This document shows, in pieces, positions 1-8,596 of a DNA stretch of 64,000 nt; the first letter of the stretch is position 1; each line of letters opens with the position of its first letter. This DNA is from Nocardia aurantiaca. Lineage in GTDB: Bacteria; Actinomycetota; Actinomycetes; Mycobacteriales; Mycobacteriaceae. Below the pieces are notes generated by a model. That model had not been told where the DNA came from. It made no database searches and worked only from the letters and a program-made list of their open reading frames with translations. Both the position numbers and the translations under genes were made by a program. The stretch lies in the NCBI RefSeq assembly GCF_009708175.1, contig NZ_WMBB01000005.1, positions 248,001 through 312,000 of the forward strand. The letters run 5' to 3'.

Positions 1-939
1 ATGGTCGCGGTAAGGATCCACCAGGCAGGCACGATATTGCGGCGGGCGACGCAGCTGATTCGGTTCGGCCGCGCGAGCGTAGCGCTTGACGGTGTTGAGC
101 GCCAAGCCCAGACGCCGGGCGCAGTCCAGCAGTCCGACACCGTTGTCGAGCAGATTGTGAACCGCATGCCAGCGCTCCAAAGTCGTTGTCTCGCGGGTCA
201 ATGTCTGGCGTTTCGGCCCGGCCGCCGCCCAGCATCGAGCGTGCGCGGCGACAGCGGTCTCGACCGCTCCGGCCAAGCCGTGCCACAGGTGCCAGCGATC
301 GCTGGCCTGCACCGCCGCAGGCAAAGACCGTCGGATCGCTTCGGCGTAAGCGGCCGAACCGTCCCGGACGACGATCTCGACACCCGAGTGTTCGCGCAGC
401 CATGCCTCGAGCGTTTCGGACCGACGATCCGGCAGCACATCGACCCTTTGATGGGTGACGGCATCGATAAGCACTGTGCCATAATGGTTTCCACGGCGAA
501 TTGCGAAATCGTCCACGCTCGCCACCCGAGGAACCGGCCGTTGCGGCACCGGGATGCGCAGCAACACCCGCACTGCGGTGTCGCGGGACATGCGAATCGG
601 CAAGGCCGCGAGCACGCGGACCGCGGCTCGCCCGGCCAGTTCCCGCACGACCGCCCGCACCTGGCCGGTCAGGCGGGCGGTGCGGCGCTGGTAGCGCTCG
701 AGCACGCCCGGAACCTGTTCGCGAAACGTCTTGCAGCACTGCGGCGTCGAGCACATCAGTCGCCGGACGCGCACCCGCACGAACACCAGCCGACCGTCCA
801 GCGGCAGGTCCGCGACTGTCCGGTCGTGGTAGCTGTGCACCCGCGCCGACTCGGCACCACACCGTGAGCACACAGCCGGGTACGAGGCCGTCCTGGCTCT
901 CACGACAACCCGCTCACCCTCTACCGCCACACCCTCCAT
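1..939 (-). CDS. ISL3-family transposase (partial, runs off window)
   Basis: Reading the minus strand from an ATG at 939 gives 313 codons with no stop before the window edge, so the C-terminal part is missing here. The N-terminal region has a zinc-finger-like cysteine pattern (CSRCGAE followed about 40 residues later by CSTPQCC), as in the zf-ISL3 domain. It is followed by a helix-turn-helix region and the start of a DDE domain: SVDDFAIRRGNHYGTVLID carries the first Asp, VVRDGSAAYA the second, and ASDRWHLWHGL matches the family's conserved DRFHL block. Full-length ISL3 transposases are longer, consistent with continuation to the left. The frame seen is intact. It would mobilise the surrounding insertion sequence. 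Confidence 0.88.
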   Translation of the reverse strand, partial: MEGVAVEGERVVVRARTASYPAVCSRCGAESARVHSYHDRTVADLPLDGRLVFVRVRVRRLMCSTPQCCKTFREQVPGVLERYQRRTARLTGQVRAVVRELAGRAAVRVLAALPIRMSRDTAVRVLLRIPVPQRPVPRVASVDDFAIRRGNHYGTVLIDAVTHQRVDVLPDRRSETLEAWLREHSGVEIVVRDGSAAYAEAIRRSLPAAVQASDRWHLWHGLAGAVETAVAAHARCWAAAGPKRQTLTRETTTLERWHAVHNLLDNGVGLLDCARRLGLALNTVKRYARAAEPNQLRRPPQYRACLVDPYRDH

Positions 940-1277
940 GACCAGCGGCGACAGCCCCGAAAATGCCAGTCGGACACCACTATTCACCTCAACCACCGAG
1001 GCATCATGCCGTCAACCCGCCCCAAATCACCACCGGAAGTGCGACAGAGCCGTTATCCCGACACTCCCAATCCGAAGGACTGACCAGCGGATGTCGCGTC
1101 GGTCGTTCGGCTCGATGCGGGCGCGGAAGATGTGACAGCGCCGTGAGGTCGGCGGTGACGAACCACAGGGCGGTGTGGGTCATTGCACGCGGATGTTGTT
1201 TTTCTGGCTGGTACCTCTGGTTGAGGTTATGGTCATCGACGTGTTGGACGCTGGGTGTTCGCGCGAGGCGAGGCGAA
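940..1277. other. Non-coding stretch: IS end and junction with host DNA
   Basis: The first ~110 bases are the untranslated end of the ISL3 element. From about 1052 to the DUF3349 remnant I see no convincing gene; the open frames crossing it have no recognisable protein pattern. Confidence 0.5.
1035..1051 (-). repeat. Putative terminal inverted repeat of the ISL3 element
   Basis: On the minus strand this reads GGCTCTGTCGCACTTCC, which resembles the GGCTCT-type termini of ISL3 elements. It lies about 95 bases upstream of the transposase start, where an element end is expected. The partner repeat is outside the window, so this is not proven. Confidence 0.5.
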
Positions 1278-1596
1278 GTGTCATGGTCTGGTCTGGTGAC
1301 CCGGATTGTGGAGTGGTTGCGGGCGGGGTATTCCGACGGTGTGCCCGAGCGTGATTACGTGCCGTTGTTCGCGTTGCTGGCCCGGCGCTTGTCCGAGGAC
1401 GACGTGCGGTTGGTGGGTCGACGCGCTCGTCGAGCGCGGGGCGCTGCCCGCGGGCAAGGTCGACGTGGGTGTCTTGATCACCAGGCTGACACACGACATG
1501 CCGCGGGAGTCCGACCTGGAACGGGTACGCGCCCAGTTGCGTAGGGGCGGTTTGCTTATCGATGAGCGCTGGCTCGAACCTGGGTCGGCGTCGTGA
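1278..1596 (+). pseudogene. DUF3349 protein gene with a frameshift
   Basis: The N-terminal half is read in one frame (VTRIVEWLRAGYSDGVP, then YVPLFALLARRLSEDDVRLV). The C-terminal half is in another (VDALVERGALPAGKVDVGV, then ITRLTHDMPRESDLERVRAQL). Joined, they match the small DUF3349 family of mycobacteria and nocardiae at about 100 residues. The break is at about 1417-1421 in a GTGGGTC run and is explained by one extra G. GTG 1278 or 1296 could be the start; a GGCGAGGCGAA stretch precedes the first. The gene is either inactivated or the extra G is a homopolymer sequencing error. The function of the family is unknown to me. Confidence 0.6.
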
Positions 1597-1675
1597 GAAT
1601 GGTGACCTGCACCGCGGGCCGCTTCGAACCGTCCCGCTCGCGGCAATGCACCGCGTTTGTCGGTACTGTCGCGCG

Positions 1676-2075
1676 GTGGGGAACGAATGTCTGATCTGTG
1701 AAAAGCATCGTGGCGTGGGGCGCTTGATCGGCCCGGTCATCTGATCCGATGGCTTGGTGGTGGTGACGCACCGTCCGCTCTCCGAGGGCGTACCGATGCC
1801 TGGCTACCTCTTCGTCGAAACAGTCCGTCACGCAGCGACTTTGGCTGACTTGACCGACGCCGAGGGTGCTGCCATCGGATGGGCGGTGCAGCGCGCGGCT
1901 TGCGCGCTGCGCACCGATCCGCGATTACGGGCCGCAGCGTCGCGCACTTCCACCGACATGTGTTCGTCCGGCCCGCAGGCACTCCCGACACCGTGAGCTG
2001 GTTCGCGTCCTGGAGCGATGGACCGCGCATCGATGAAGCCATGCTGGCTGCGCGAACGGCTCGCTGCATCTTTCA
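1676..2075 (+). pseudogene. Decayed HIT-like (histidine triad) protein gene
   Basis: The frame starting NECLICEKHRG carries the CxxC start typical of HIT-like proteins, then an in-frame TGA at 1742-1744. It resumes as SDGLVVVTHRPLSEG and PGYLFVETVRHAATLADLTDA. After about 1930 the homology moves to another frame, where HFHRHVFVRPAGTP holds the histidine triad, followed by WFASWSDGPRIDEAMLAAR. At least one nonsense codon and one frame change separate the parts. Intact relatives are nucleotide hydrolases or transferases; this copy should be inactive unless the sequence is faulty. It follows the frameshifted DUF3349 gene on the same strand. Confidence 0.6.
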
Positions 2076-2329
2076 CGAAAAACGACGCACGGTTCCAACT
2101 CCTCGCCAACCCGGGCGGCTCCTCGGATCCGCCGTGAGCGGTATCGTGCCCCTGCAGGTCAGCAGTACACTGATGTTTTCCTTGGCGGTAGTCGACCGGA
2201 CCGCGTCCCCGAGCACGTCGAAGCAGCTGCCACCTCTCGGTCTGCGAAACCGGAACCAATGGTCGTCTGGATGCCTCGCTCGCCGCGTCGGTGCACACGG
2301 TGATCAGAGGTCGACTGCGGCGCGCGGCG

Positions 2330-2851
2330 TCAGAATGCCAGAACTGATGCTTTCTGGTCGGAGGTCGCATGGGCGAGGTATCCACCGGTGAATCGCTCAT
2401 CCTCGGTGACCTCCTTGCCGATTGGTGCCGGAAGGGACAGGTCGTAGGGGCCCTCGGGCAGCTCGATCTCGGCCAGGATCAGACCGGTTAGGTCGCCGTG
2501 GAACTCGTCGACGACGAAGGTGTGGTGGCCGACCTGCCAGACGTGGCGTGTTTTGCGCAATGTTGCGGCGGGTAGCAGGCAGAGGGTTTCGTACTCGGCC
2601 TCGTCGAGGTAGATGTTGGTGATCGCAGCTGTGGATGGTGTGTTCTCGTCCGGGCGAACCTTTTGACAGAACTTGTAGACGACCTGCGAGCCGACCTCGA
2701 CGCGGCGCAATCTGAGCCGGGTACTGAGGATATAGCGATCCTCGATGACCCGAGGGGCCGAGGCTTGGGTCGGCAAACTTCTGAGCAGGAAACGTCTCTC
2801 GCTTTCGATCTTGGCGTATTTTCCCAGGCCGGGCCGTCTCAGCCAGTTCAT
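2330..2851 (-). CDS. CYTH domain protein
   Basis: This 173-residue protein has the CYTH fold signature: an N-terminal acidic-basic strand (KIESERRFLL, glutamates near residues 16 and 18), then IEDRYI, RLRLRR, YKFCQKVRP, RKTRHVW, VVDEFHG and LAEIELP, alternating charged strands that line a triphosphate tunnel. CYTH proteins bind divalent metal and hydrolyse triphosphates (inorganic triphosphate, thiamine triphosphate) or make cAMP; the exact substrate cannot be told. ATG 2851 is chosen because homology begins right after it; GTG 2866 is an alternative and neither has a strong ribosome site. The longer open frame upstream is low-complexity. Confidence 0.75.
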   Translation of the reverse strand: MNWLRRPGLGKYAKIESERRFLLRSLPTQASAPRVIEDRYILSTRLRLRRVEVGSQVVYKFCQKVRPDENTPSTAAITNIYLDEAEYETLCLLPAATLRKTRHVWQVGHHTFVVDEFHGDLTGLILAEIELPEGPYDLSLPAPIGKEVTEDERFTGGYLAHATSDQKASVLAF

Positions 2852-3034
2852 CACATCATCGTTCACGCTCGCGAGGCTATCGGGCTTCGCGCACGGTCGG
2901 ATCTGTGGTGGTGGCGCCGGATCATCCACCACCACAACACACACGCGAGTCCTGCGGCGGTGCTGCCGCAGTCCGGGGACCTGGCGGCGGGATGTCGTCG
3001 ACTGGCTGGCGCGCGAGGCGAGCACGGACAGGGT

Positions 3035-4414
3035 TCACCTCGCGGTGCCGGCGTGCCGGCGATCGGAGGTTCCGGAACGGACCGGTGGCAGTCCGAGGTT
3101 GTCGCGCAGCGTGGTTCCGGTGTAGTCGGCACGCAGTACGCCGCGGTCCTGGAGCAATGGGACCACTCGATCGACGAACTCGTCGAGACCCCATGGCACC
3201 AGGTGGGATCCGAGGATGAAGCCGTCGGAACCGTCGTCGTTCACGAATTCGTCGATGTGCCGCGCCACCTGGGCCGGGGTGCCGACCAGGGGACCGCGTT
3301 CGAACTGGTCGATGACCACCTCGCGCAGGCTCAGCTTCTTGGTCTCGGCGACCTCGCGCAGGCGTCGTGCGGTGGCGAAGCGGTCCTGGTGAACGAAGGC
3401 GCGGCCCTGGATGATCGGCGCGGCATCGGGATCCGGATCGATGGTCGGCACGGGGCCGTCGGGGTCGTAGCCGGACAGGTCGCGGTTCCAGATCTGCTCC
3501 AGCAGAATCAGCGCGGTCTGGCCTGTGACCTGTTCGTTTCTGATGGCGTGATACTTCTCGACCGCCTCGGCTTCGGTGTCTCCGAGTACGAAGCTCGCCG
3601 ACGGCAGAATCTTGATCTCGTCGGCTGAGCGACCCGCCGCCACCGCGCGCGTCTTGACGTCGCGGTAGAACTCGGCCGCCTCGGGCAGCTTGCCGTAGGG
3701 AGAGAAGATGGCATCGGCGTTCGCGGCGGCGAAGGCGCGGCCCTGCGGCGAGACGCCCGCCTGCAAGATCACCGGCCGCCCCTGTGGGCTGCGCGGCACG
3801 GTGAATCGGCCGGCGATGTCGAATTGGGTGCCGTGGAAGGCGAATTTCCCGGCGTCGGCGCGGGCCAGGAAGCGGCCGGAGCTCTGGTCCGCCACCAGAT
3901 CGTCGTCGTTCCACGAATCCCACAGCGCGTGTACGGCATTCAGGGTTTCCTCGGCGCGGGCATAGCGGTCGGCCGGGTCGAGGTAGCCGCCGCGGCGGAA
4001 GTTCTGCCCGGTGAACGCGTCGAAGGAGGTGACCACATTCCACGCGGCGCGCCCACCGGAGAGGTGATCGAGGCTGGCGAACTGGCGGGCGAGTTCGTAG
4101 GGCTCGTTGAAGGTGGTGTTGATGGTGCCCGCCAACCCGAGGTGCTCGGTGACCGCCGCGATCGAGGCCAGCACGGTGAGGGTGTCGGGGCGGCCGATGA
4201 TGTCCTGATCGAAGATCTGCCCGGCGCGCTCGCGCAGGATGAGTCCTTCCGCGAGGAAGAAGAAGTCGAACCTGCCGCGTTCGGCGGTGCGTGCGGTGTG
4301 CTCGAAGGTGGCGAAGTCGATCTGGCTGCCGGCCCGCGGATGCCACCAGGCGGTGTGATGGTTCACCCCACCGAGGTAGGCGCCGAGGATTACCTGCTTA
4401 CGGGATGTGCTCAT
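3035..4414 (-). CDS. NtaA/SnaA/DszA-family FMN-dependent monooxygenase
   Basis: A 459-residue luciferase-like (LLM) monooxygenase. Family marks include an N-terminal ILGAYLGGVNHHTAWWHP strand, FDFFFLAEGL, the NTTFNEPYELARQFASLDHLS block, and GGRAAWNVVTSFDAFTGQNF, the hallmark of the NtaA/DszA group. These enzymes use FMNH2 supplied by a separate reductase to oxidise C-S or C-N bonds in organosulfur compounds or chelators such as nitrilotriacetate. ATG 4414 is preceded by GAGGTCACCC. It lies 12 bases after a second LLM gene on the same strand, so the two are likely cotranscribed. The substrate is unknown; the nearby TauD and SfnB/DszC-like genes make sulfur scavenging the best guess. Confidence 0.88.
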   Translation of the reverse strand: MSTSRKQVILGAYLGGVNHHTAWWHPRAGSQIDFATFEHTARTAERGRFDFFFLAEGLILRERAGQIFDQDIIGRPDTLTVLASIAAVTEHLGLAGTINTTFNEPYELARQFASLDHLSGGRAAWNVVTSFDAFTGQNFRRGGYLDPADRYARAEETLNAVHALWDSWNDDDLVADQSSGRFLARADAGKFAFHGTQFDIAGRFTVPRSPQGRPVILQAGVSPQGRAFAAANADAIFSPYGKLPEAAEFYRDVKTRAVAAGRSADEIKILPSASFVLGDTEAEAVEKYHAIRNEQVTGQTALILLEQIWNRDLSGYDPDGPVPTIDPDPDAAPIIQGRAFVHQDRFATARRLREVAETKKLSLREVVIDQFERGPLVGTPAQVARHIDEFVNDDGSDGFILGSHLVPWGLDEFVDRVVPLLQDRGVLRADYTGTTLRDNLGLPPVRSGTSDRRHAGTAR

Positions 4415-4426
4415 GGGTGACCTCGC

Positions 4427-5626
4427 TCAGGCGTTCGCGTATCGATTGGGGACGACGGTGGGCAGGCCGAGCAGGCCCCGCAGGGTGGTCTCGGCATAGC
4501 CGGTCCGGAACCGGCCGCGGCGTTGCAGGACCGGCACCAGGACCTCGGCGATGGCGCTCAGATCATCGACGGCCACCCCGGGCCGCAGGCGCACGCCGTC
4601 CACACCGGCGTCGTGCCATGCGATGAGCAGATCGGCCAGTGCTTCGGCGCTGCCCGCGAAGACCGCTGCGTCGGAACGGAATTCGCTGCCGGTGAGAGTG
4701 TCGAGGCGAACGAGTCGTTGCGGACCGGTGGCGTCGGCGGTGTCGAGGAATACCACCAGGTCGGCGTAGACGCGCAGCGGTTCACCGAGCCGCCCGACGC
4801 GTTCGGCGGCCGCCGCGACTTGACGCAGCAGCGGAGCGGGCCCCTCGTCGAGGGTCGGGGTGACGAATACCAGATCCGCACCGCGGGCGGCGAATTCGTA
4901 GATCAGTGGCGCGTGCGCCAGTGCGGTCACCACCGGCTGACCTTGCGGCGGGCGCGGTGTGATGGAGGGGCCGCGCACGCTGAAGAAGCGCCCCTGGAAG
5001 TCGACGTAGTGCAGTTTGCCGCGGTCGATGAAGCGCCGGGTGGCGACATCGCGGATCTCGGCGTCGTCCTCCCAGCTGTCCCACAATCGGCGCGCCACCT
5101 CGACTGCGTCGGCTGCCTCGTCGAACAATTCGCTCACTGCGGGCGGGAACCGGCCTGAGGCGACCGCCTCGGCCAGCTCGGCGGTGCTCAGGTCCTCGAT
5201 GTCGCGCCGACCGAAATGGCCTGCTTCCGCGGCGGTTCCGGACACCCGGACCTGCCATCCGGCCCTGCCGCGCGAGGTGTAGTCGAGTGTGGCGATCGCC
5301 TTGGAGACGTGGAACGGTTCGGTGTGGGTGGTGGTGACCACCGGGACGAGCCCGAGATGACCGGTCACCGGCGCGAGGCGGGCGGCGATCAGTTCGGCAT
5401 CGAGGCGGGCACGGACCCGGTCGACCGCGCCGTCGGGCGCCGGTGGCACGGTCAGGGTGTCCTCGATGGTCACGAAATCCAGGAGTCCGCCTTCGGCGGT
5501 GGCGACGAGGTCGGTCCAGTAGCGTGCGCCGAACAAATCGGCGGGCCGGGAGTTCGGTTCTCGCCAGGCCGCCGGATGCCAGCCCGCGCCGTCGAGCGCC
5601 GCGCCCAGGTGCAATGGTGTCGCCAT
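4427..5626 (-). CDS. LLM-class flavin-dependent oxidoreductase
   Basis: A 399-residue LLM monooxygenase paralogue. Conserved pieces are LHLGAALDGAGWHPAAWRE, GLLDFVTIEDTLT, KAIATLDYTSRGRAGWQVRVS, RLWDSWEDDAEIRD, the VDFQGRFFSVRGPSITPRPP block shared by the DszA/NtaA class, and a C-terminal ETTLRGLLGLP also found in the downstream neighbour. ATG 5626 is chosen over the longer upstream frame because homology starts there and GGAAAC precedes it. It is the first gene of the two-gene minus-strand unit, with about 260 bases to the divergent nitroreductase remnant that must hold the promoters. It should oxidise a small organosulfur or related substrate with reduced flavin; the substrate is unknown. 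Confidence 0.85.
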   Translation of the reverse strand: MATPLHLGAALDGAGWHPAAWREPNSRPADLFGARYWTDLVATAEGGLLDFVTIEDTLTVPPAPDGAVDRVRARLDAELIAARLAPVTGHLGLVPVVTTTHTEPFHVSKAIATLDYTSRGRAGWQVRVSGTAAEAGHFGRRDIEDLSTAELAEAVASGRFPPAVSELFDEAADAVEVARRLWDSWEDDAEIRDVATRRFIDRGKLHYVDFQGRFFSVRGPSITPRPPQGQPVVTALAHAPLIYEFAARGADLVFVTPTLDEGPAPLLRQVAAAAERVGRLGEPLRVYADLVVFLDTADATGPQRLVRLDTLTGSEFRSDAAVFAGSAEALADLLIAWHDAGVDGVRLRPGVAVDDLSAIAEVLVPVLQRRGRFRTGYAETTLRGLLGLPTVVPNRYANA

Positions 5627-5887
5627 AGTTCTCGGTTTCCGTTCTCGTGCCTCGCGCCACGCCGGACCGGCGTGCGCCCCCGTCACGACCCTGGCCTGGG
5701 GCCGTCGGGCGGTCAATGTTTGAGATCGGGCTGATCGTGTGGAAATACCCTGGCGTACAGTGGAATTGACGATGTGAGGGGTACCTCGTCGCGAATCGTT
5801 CAGTTTTCCGCGACGGTTGGTGGTGTTCGGCTCGAGCTGCGGTCAATGCCGGACTCGGGCGACGGCGGCGGCCACGATACGCGGCAC

Positions 5888-6703
5888 ATGACTCAGATCG
5901 CCTTTTCCCCGGATCAGCTGGTGGCGCAACGCTATCGCGACCTCGATCCGACCTCACCCCCAGAATGGAACCCGGCTGCTGCGGGTGCTGCACGAGCATC
6001 GCTCGATACGCCGCTACCTCCCCGATCCAGTGCCGGACGAGGTGCTGCGCCTGATCGTCTCGGCCGCCCCGTATGCGCCGACCTCGTCCAATCTGCAGGT
6101 GTGGAGCGTGATCACGAACGCAAGGCACGGCTGGCCGCCCTGGCCGGTGATCAGGAACACATCCGGCAGGCCCCGGTGCTGCTGGTCTGGACGGCGGATC
6201 TGGCCCGGCTGCGCGGGCTGGCCGCCCAGCGCGGGGCCCAACTGGACGGAGCCGACTTCCTGGAGTCGAGCTTCGTGGCGTTCCTCGACGCGGGGCTGGC
6301 CGCGCAGAATGCGGTCACGGCAGCCGAATCCCTGGGCCTGGGCACCGTCTACATCGGTGCGATTCGCAACAACCCCGAGCAGGTGACAGCCGAATTATCG
6401 CTACCGCCCGGGGTTTTCGCGGTGGTCGGCCTCGTCGTCAGGATCCCGGACCCGAGTGAGGACGCGCGCGTCAAACCGCGGCTGCCGCAGGCCGTCGTGC
6501 TGCACGAGGAGACCTACGACGCGACCGGTGAGGCCGAGCACATCGGCGAGTACGAGACGCGCGTCGCCGCGTTCTACGCCGAGCAGACCCTGGCGCATTC
6601 CTGGATCGGCCGGGTGCTGGACCGGCTGGGCTCCTCCGCCGCGCTAGAGGGTCGCGATCGGTTGCGCGACCACCTTACGGCCCAGGGCTTCCCGCTGCGC
6701 TGA
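5888..6703 (+). pseudogene. Nitroreductase-family gene with two frame breaks
   Basis: The start MTQIAFSPDQLVAQRYRDLD and the C-terminal two thirds (LAALAGDQEHIRQAPVLLVW, FLDAGLAAQNAVTAAESLGL, TVYIGAIRNNPEQV, FAVVGLVVRIPDP) share a frame. The flavin-binding segment LHEHRSIRRYLPDPVP and YAPTSSNLQVWSVI lies in another frame between about 5970 and 6115. The first break fits one extra C in AACCCGG; the second restores the frame near ATCACGAACG. Intact homologues are FMN-dependent NAD(P)H nitroreductases of the NfsA type and could supply reduced flavin to the neighbouring LLM enzymes. Two compensating indels suggest either sequencing error at short homopolymers or recent inactivation. Confidence 0.7.
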
Positions 6704-6776
6704 AGCCGAGCGGGATTCGGATCAGCCCGAGCGGGATCGGTGCCGATCCGGGAGCCCACTGATTACCGTTGGACCG

Positions 6777-7574
6777 GTGAATCTGGATCTCGAGGGTAAA
6801 CGCGCGATCGTCACCGGCGGCAGCCGCGGCATCGGATTGGCGGTGGCGCGCGGGTTGGCGGCCGAGGGCGCGGATGTGGTGATCGCCGCCCGCACCGCCG
6901 AAACGCTGGAGACCGCCGCACGTGCCGTGGCCGCGGAATCGGGCCGGCGCGTGATCGCGGTGCCGACCGACACCGGTGACGACGAGCAGGTACGGGAATT
7001 GGTCCGGCGCACCGTGTCCGAGCTGGGCGGCGTCGACATCCTGGTCAACGCGGCCGCGACGCCGTGGAGCGCGGGCGCGCCCGCCGACCTGGCAGCCACC
7101 GGCGACGACGTCGTCCGCCGTGAGGTGGAGATCAAGGTGCTCGGGTATCTGCGCACCGCCCGCGCCGTCGCCCCGCACCTGGTGGCGCAGGGCTGGGGCC
7201 GGATCATCAATATCAGCGGACTCGGTGCCCGCCAGGCCAATTCGATCGCCCAGACCATCCGCAATGTCGGTGTCTCGGCACTGACCAAGAACCTAGCCGA
7301 CGAACTGGGGCCGCACGGCGTCAACGTCACCGTGGTGCATCCCGGCCTCACCCGGACCGAGCGGCTCACCGAGCGCTTGGGACAGGAATCCGCTCGCACC
7401 GGCCGGCCGGTGGCCGAGCTGGAGCAAGAGGCGGCACGAAACTCCTTGCGGCGCATCATCGACGCCGAAGAGCTCGCGCACGTGGTGACGTTCCTGGCGT
7501 CACCCCGTGCGGTGGCCATTACCGGCGATGCCATCGCCGCGGGCGGCGGTGTGCCGGGTCCGGTCTACTACTGA
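6777..7574 (+). CDS. SDR-family NAD(P)-dependent oxidoreductase (atypical)
   Basis: A 265-residue Rossmann enzyme. The cofactor motif VTGGSRGIGLAVARGL is near the N-terminus, VDILVNAAAT is the NNAG equivalent, and IINISGLGARQ holds the usual serine. The region that normally carries YxxxK reads SIAQTIRNVGVSALTKNLADEL and lacks the canonical tyrosine, so the catalytic mechanism is uncertain; a recognised SDR subgroup shares this IRNVAVAALTKNLADELG-like segment. The start is GTG 6777. It lies after the broken nitroreductase on the same strand and is followed by a strong hairpin. Substrate unknown. Confidence 0.82.
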   Translation: MNLDLEGKRAIVTGGSRGIGLAVARGLAAEGADVVIAARTAETLETAARAVAAESGRRVIAVPTDTGDDEQVRELVRRTVSELGGVDILVNAAATPWSAGAPADLAATGDDVVRREVEIKVLGYLRTARAVAPHLVAQGWGRIINISGLGARQANSIAQTIRNVGVSALTKNLADELGPHGVNVTVVHPGLTRTERLTERLGQESARTGRPVAELEQEAARNSLRRIIDAEELAHVVTFLASPRAVAITGDAIAAGGGVPGPVYY

Positions 7575-7592
7575 CCACGGCTCTACTACTGG

Positions 7593-7625
7593 CCATGGTG
7601 GCCGGGTACTGCCCGGCCACCATGG
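7593..7625 (+). terminator. Hairpin terminator after the SDR gene
   Basis: A perfect 14-base inverted repeat (CCATGGTGGCCGGG and CCCGGCCACCATGG) with a 5-base loop sits 19 bases after the SDR stop codon. There is no clear T tract, as is common in high-GC actinomycetes. Confidence 0.65.
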
Positions 7626-7646
7626 TTCACCCGCGTATGCGGGAGT

Positions 7647-7892
7647 TCACCGGCGCGCGCGGGCGAGTTGCTCGACGGCGGTGATCATGCGGTCGATCTC
7701 CTCGTTCGGCGATATTGCCGGTGCCTGCCTCGAATCGGCCGGGCGGGGTCTGGAACAGCGATCGTTCCACGGTCACGTCGCTGATCACGTTCCCGCCGCC
7801 TTGCCGGGTCGGAAGGTCCTGGAGCACTCCGGATTTGCCGTAGACCGCACCGATTCCCGTCGGGCCGAACAGCTTGTGGCCGGAGAACACGC
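7647..7892 (-). pseudogene. Cysteine desulfurase (SufS-like) fragment with internal deletion
   Basis: The minus strand reads FSGHKLFGPTGIGAVYGKSG, then a GGGNVISDVT block and PPGRFEAGTGNIA. These are the lysine-containing PLP site and following block of SufS/Csd class V aminotransferases. After GNIA the frame changes and continues as EEIDRMITAVEQLARARR-stop, a plausible C-terminal tail of the same protein. About 100 residues normally lying between are missing, as is the whole N-terminal half. It is non-functional. Its 5' end abuts the start of an oppositely oriented ABC exporter fragment at about 7885-7892. Confidence 0.7.
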
Positions 7893-8454
7893 GGTATCTG
7901 CTGCGGCGCTGTGCGCGTCATCGCACGACCGTGATCGTGGTGTGTGCGGGCGCGCTGGTGTCCAACCTGCTCACCGCGGCGCTGTCGATGCTGGTCCGCC
8001 ACATTGTCGACACCCTCACCGCGACAGCTGATTCGGTGCTGCCGTGGGTGGCGGCGCTGCTCACGCTCGGGATCGTCCGCTTCGCCGCCGGATACGGGCG
8101 GCGGGTCGGGGCCTCGCGGCTGTCGCTGGACGTCCAGCACGATCTGCGGCGCGACCTGTTCGCGGCGCTGCTGCGGCTGGACGGGCGGCAGCGAGCGGGT
8201 CTCTATACCGGGCAGGTGGTCAGCCGCACCATCACCGATGTGACGCTGATTCAGATGTTCCTGCAACTGCTTCCGCTGGTCGCGGGCAGTGTGGTGCTTC
8301 TGGTGGCCTCGCTGGCGCTGATACCGGACGGGTTGTGGATGCCGGTCCCGCGACAGGGGTTCTCGACGTCCCGAGCCACGACTACACCCGTCGGCTGTTG
8401 TCGGCGGTGCCGGGACCGCCGGTGGCGAAGGCGGATCTGGTCCGCGCTGTCTGA
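7880..8454 (+). pseudogene. Composite ABC transporter scar (exporter N-terminus joined to an ATPase C-terminus)
   Basis: The first ~150 codons (TRYLLRRCARHRTT, ALSMLVRHIVDTLTA, LSLDVQHDLRRDLFAALLRL, YTGQVVSRTITDV) are the start of the transmembrane domain of an ABC exporter. At about 8325 the frame changes and the sequence becomes GRVVDAGPATGVLDVPSHDY then TRRLLSAVP, the C-terminal tail of an oligopeptide-type ABC ATPase, ending at 8454. The two parts come from different transporter types, so a deletion joined two genes. No functional product is expected. Confidence 0.65.
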
Positions 8455-8539
8455 GAGTGGATTCACCGCACCCATCGACGAAGACATCACGTGTGCTTCA
8501 CGGCTCCGGTGAGCAGATGGTCAGCGCCGCAAGGGCGGT

Positions 8540-8574
8540 CCTCTCGGCCAGGATCCAGGGTCCTGGCCGAGAGG
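8540..8574 (-). terminator. Hairpin terminator after the TauD-like gene
   Basis: A perfect 14-base inverted repeat (CCTCTCGGCCAGGA and TCCTGGCCGAGAGG) with a 7-base loop lies about 23 bases past the stop codon of the minus-strand dioxygenase gene. Confidence 0.7.
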
Positions 8575-8596
8575 GTGGGCTAGGGTAGGGGGCAGG

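Noticed and set aside
1..867. A 288-codon open frame on the plus strand at the left edge
   Set aside because: It is the antisense of the ISL3 transposase, which reads cleanly on the minus strand with zinc-finger and DDE motifs.
2922..4346. A long Arg/Pro/His-rich minus-strand frame over the LLM gene
   Set aside because: Composition is typical of an out-of-frame shadow in GC-rich DNA; the LLM monooxygenase is in another frame of the same strand.
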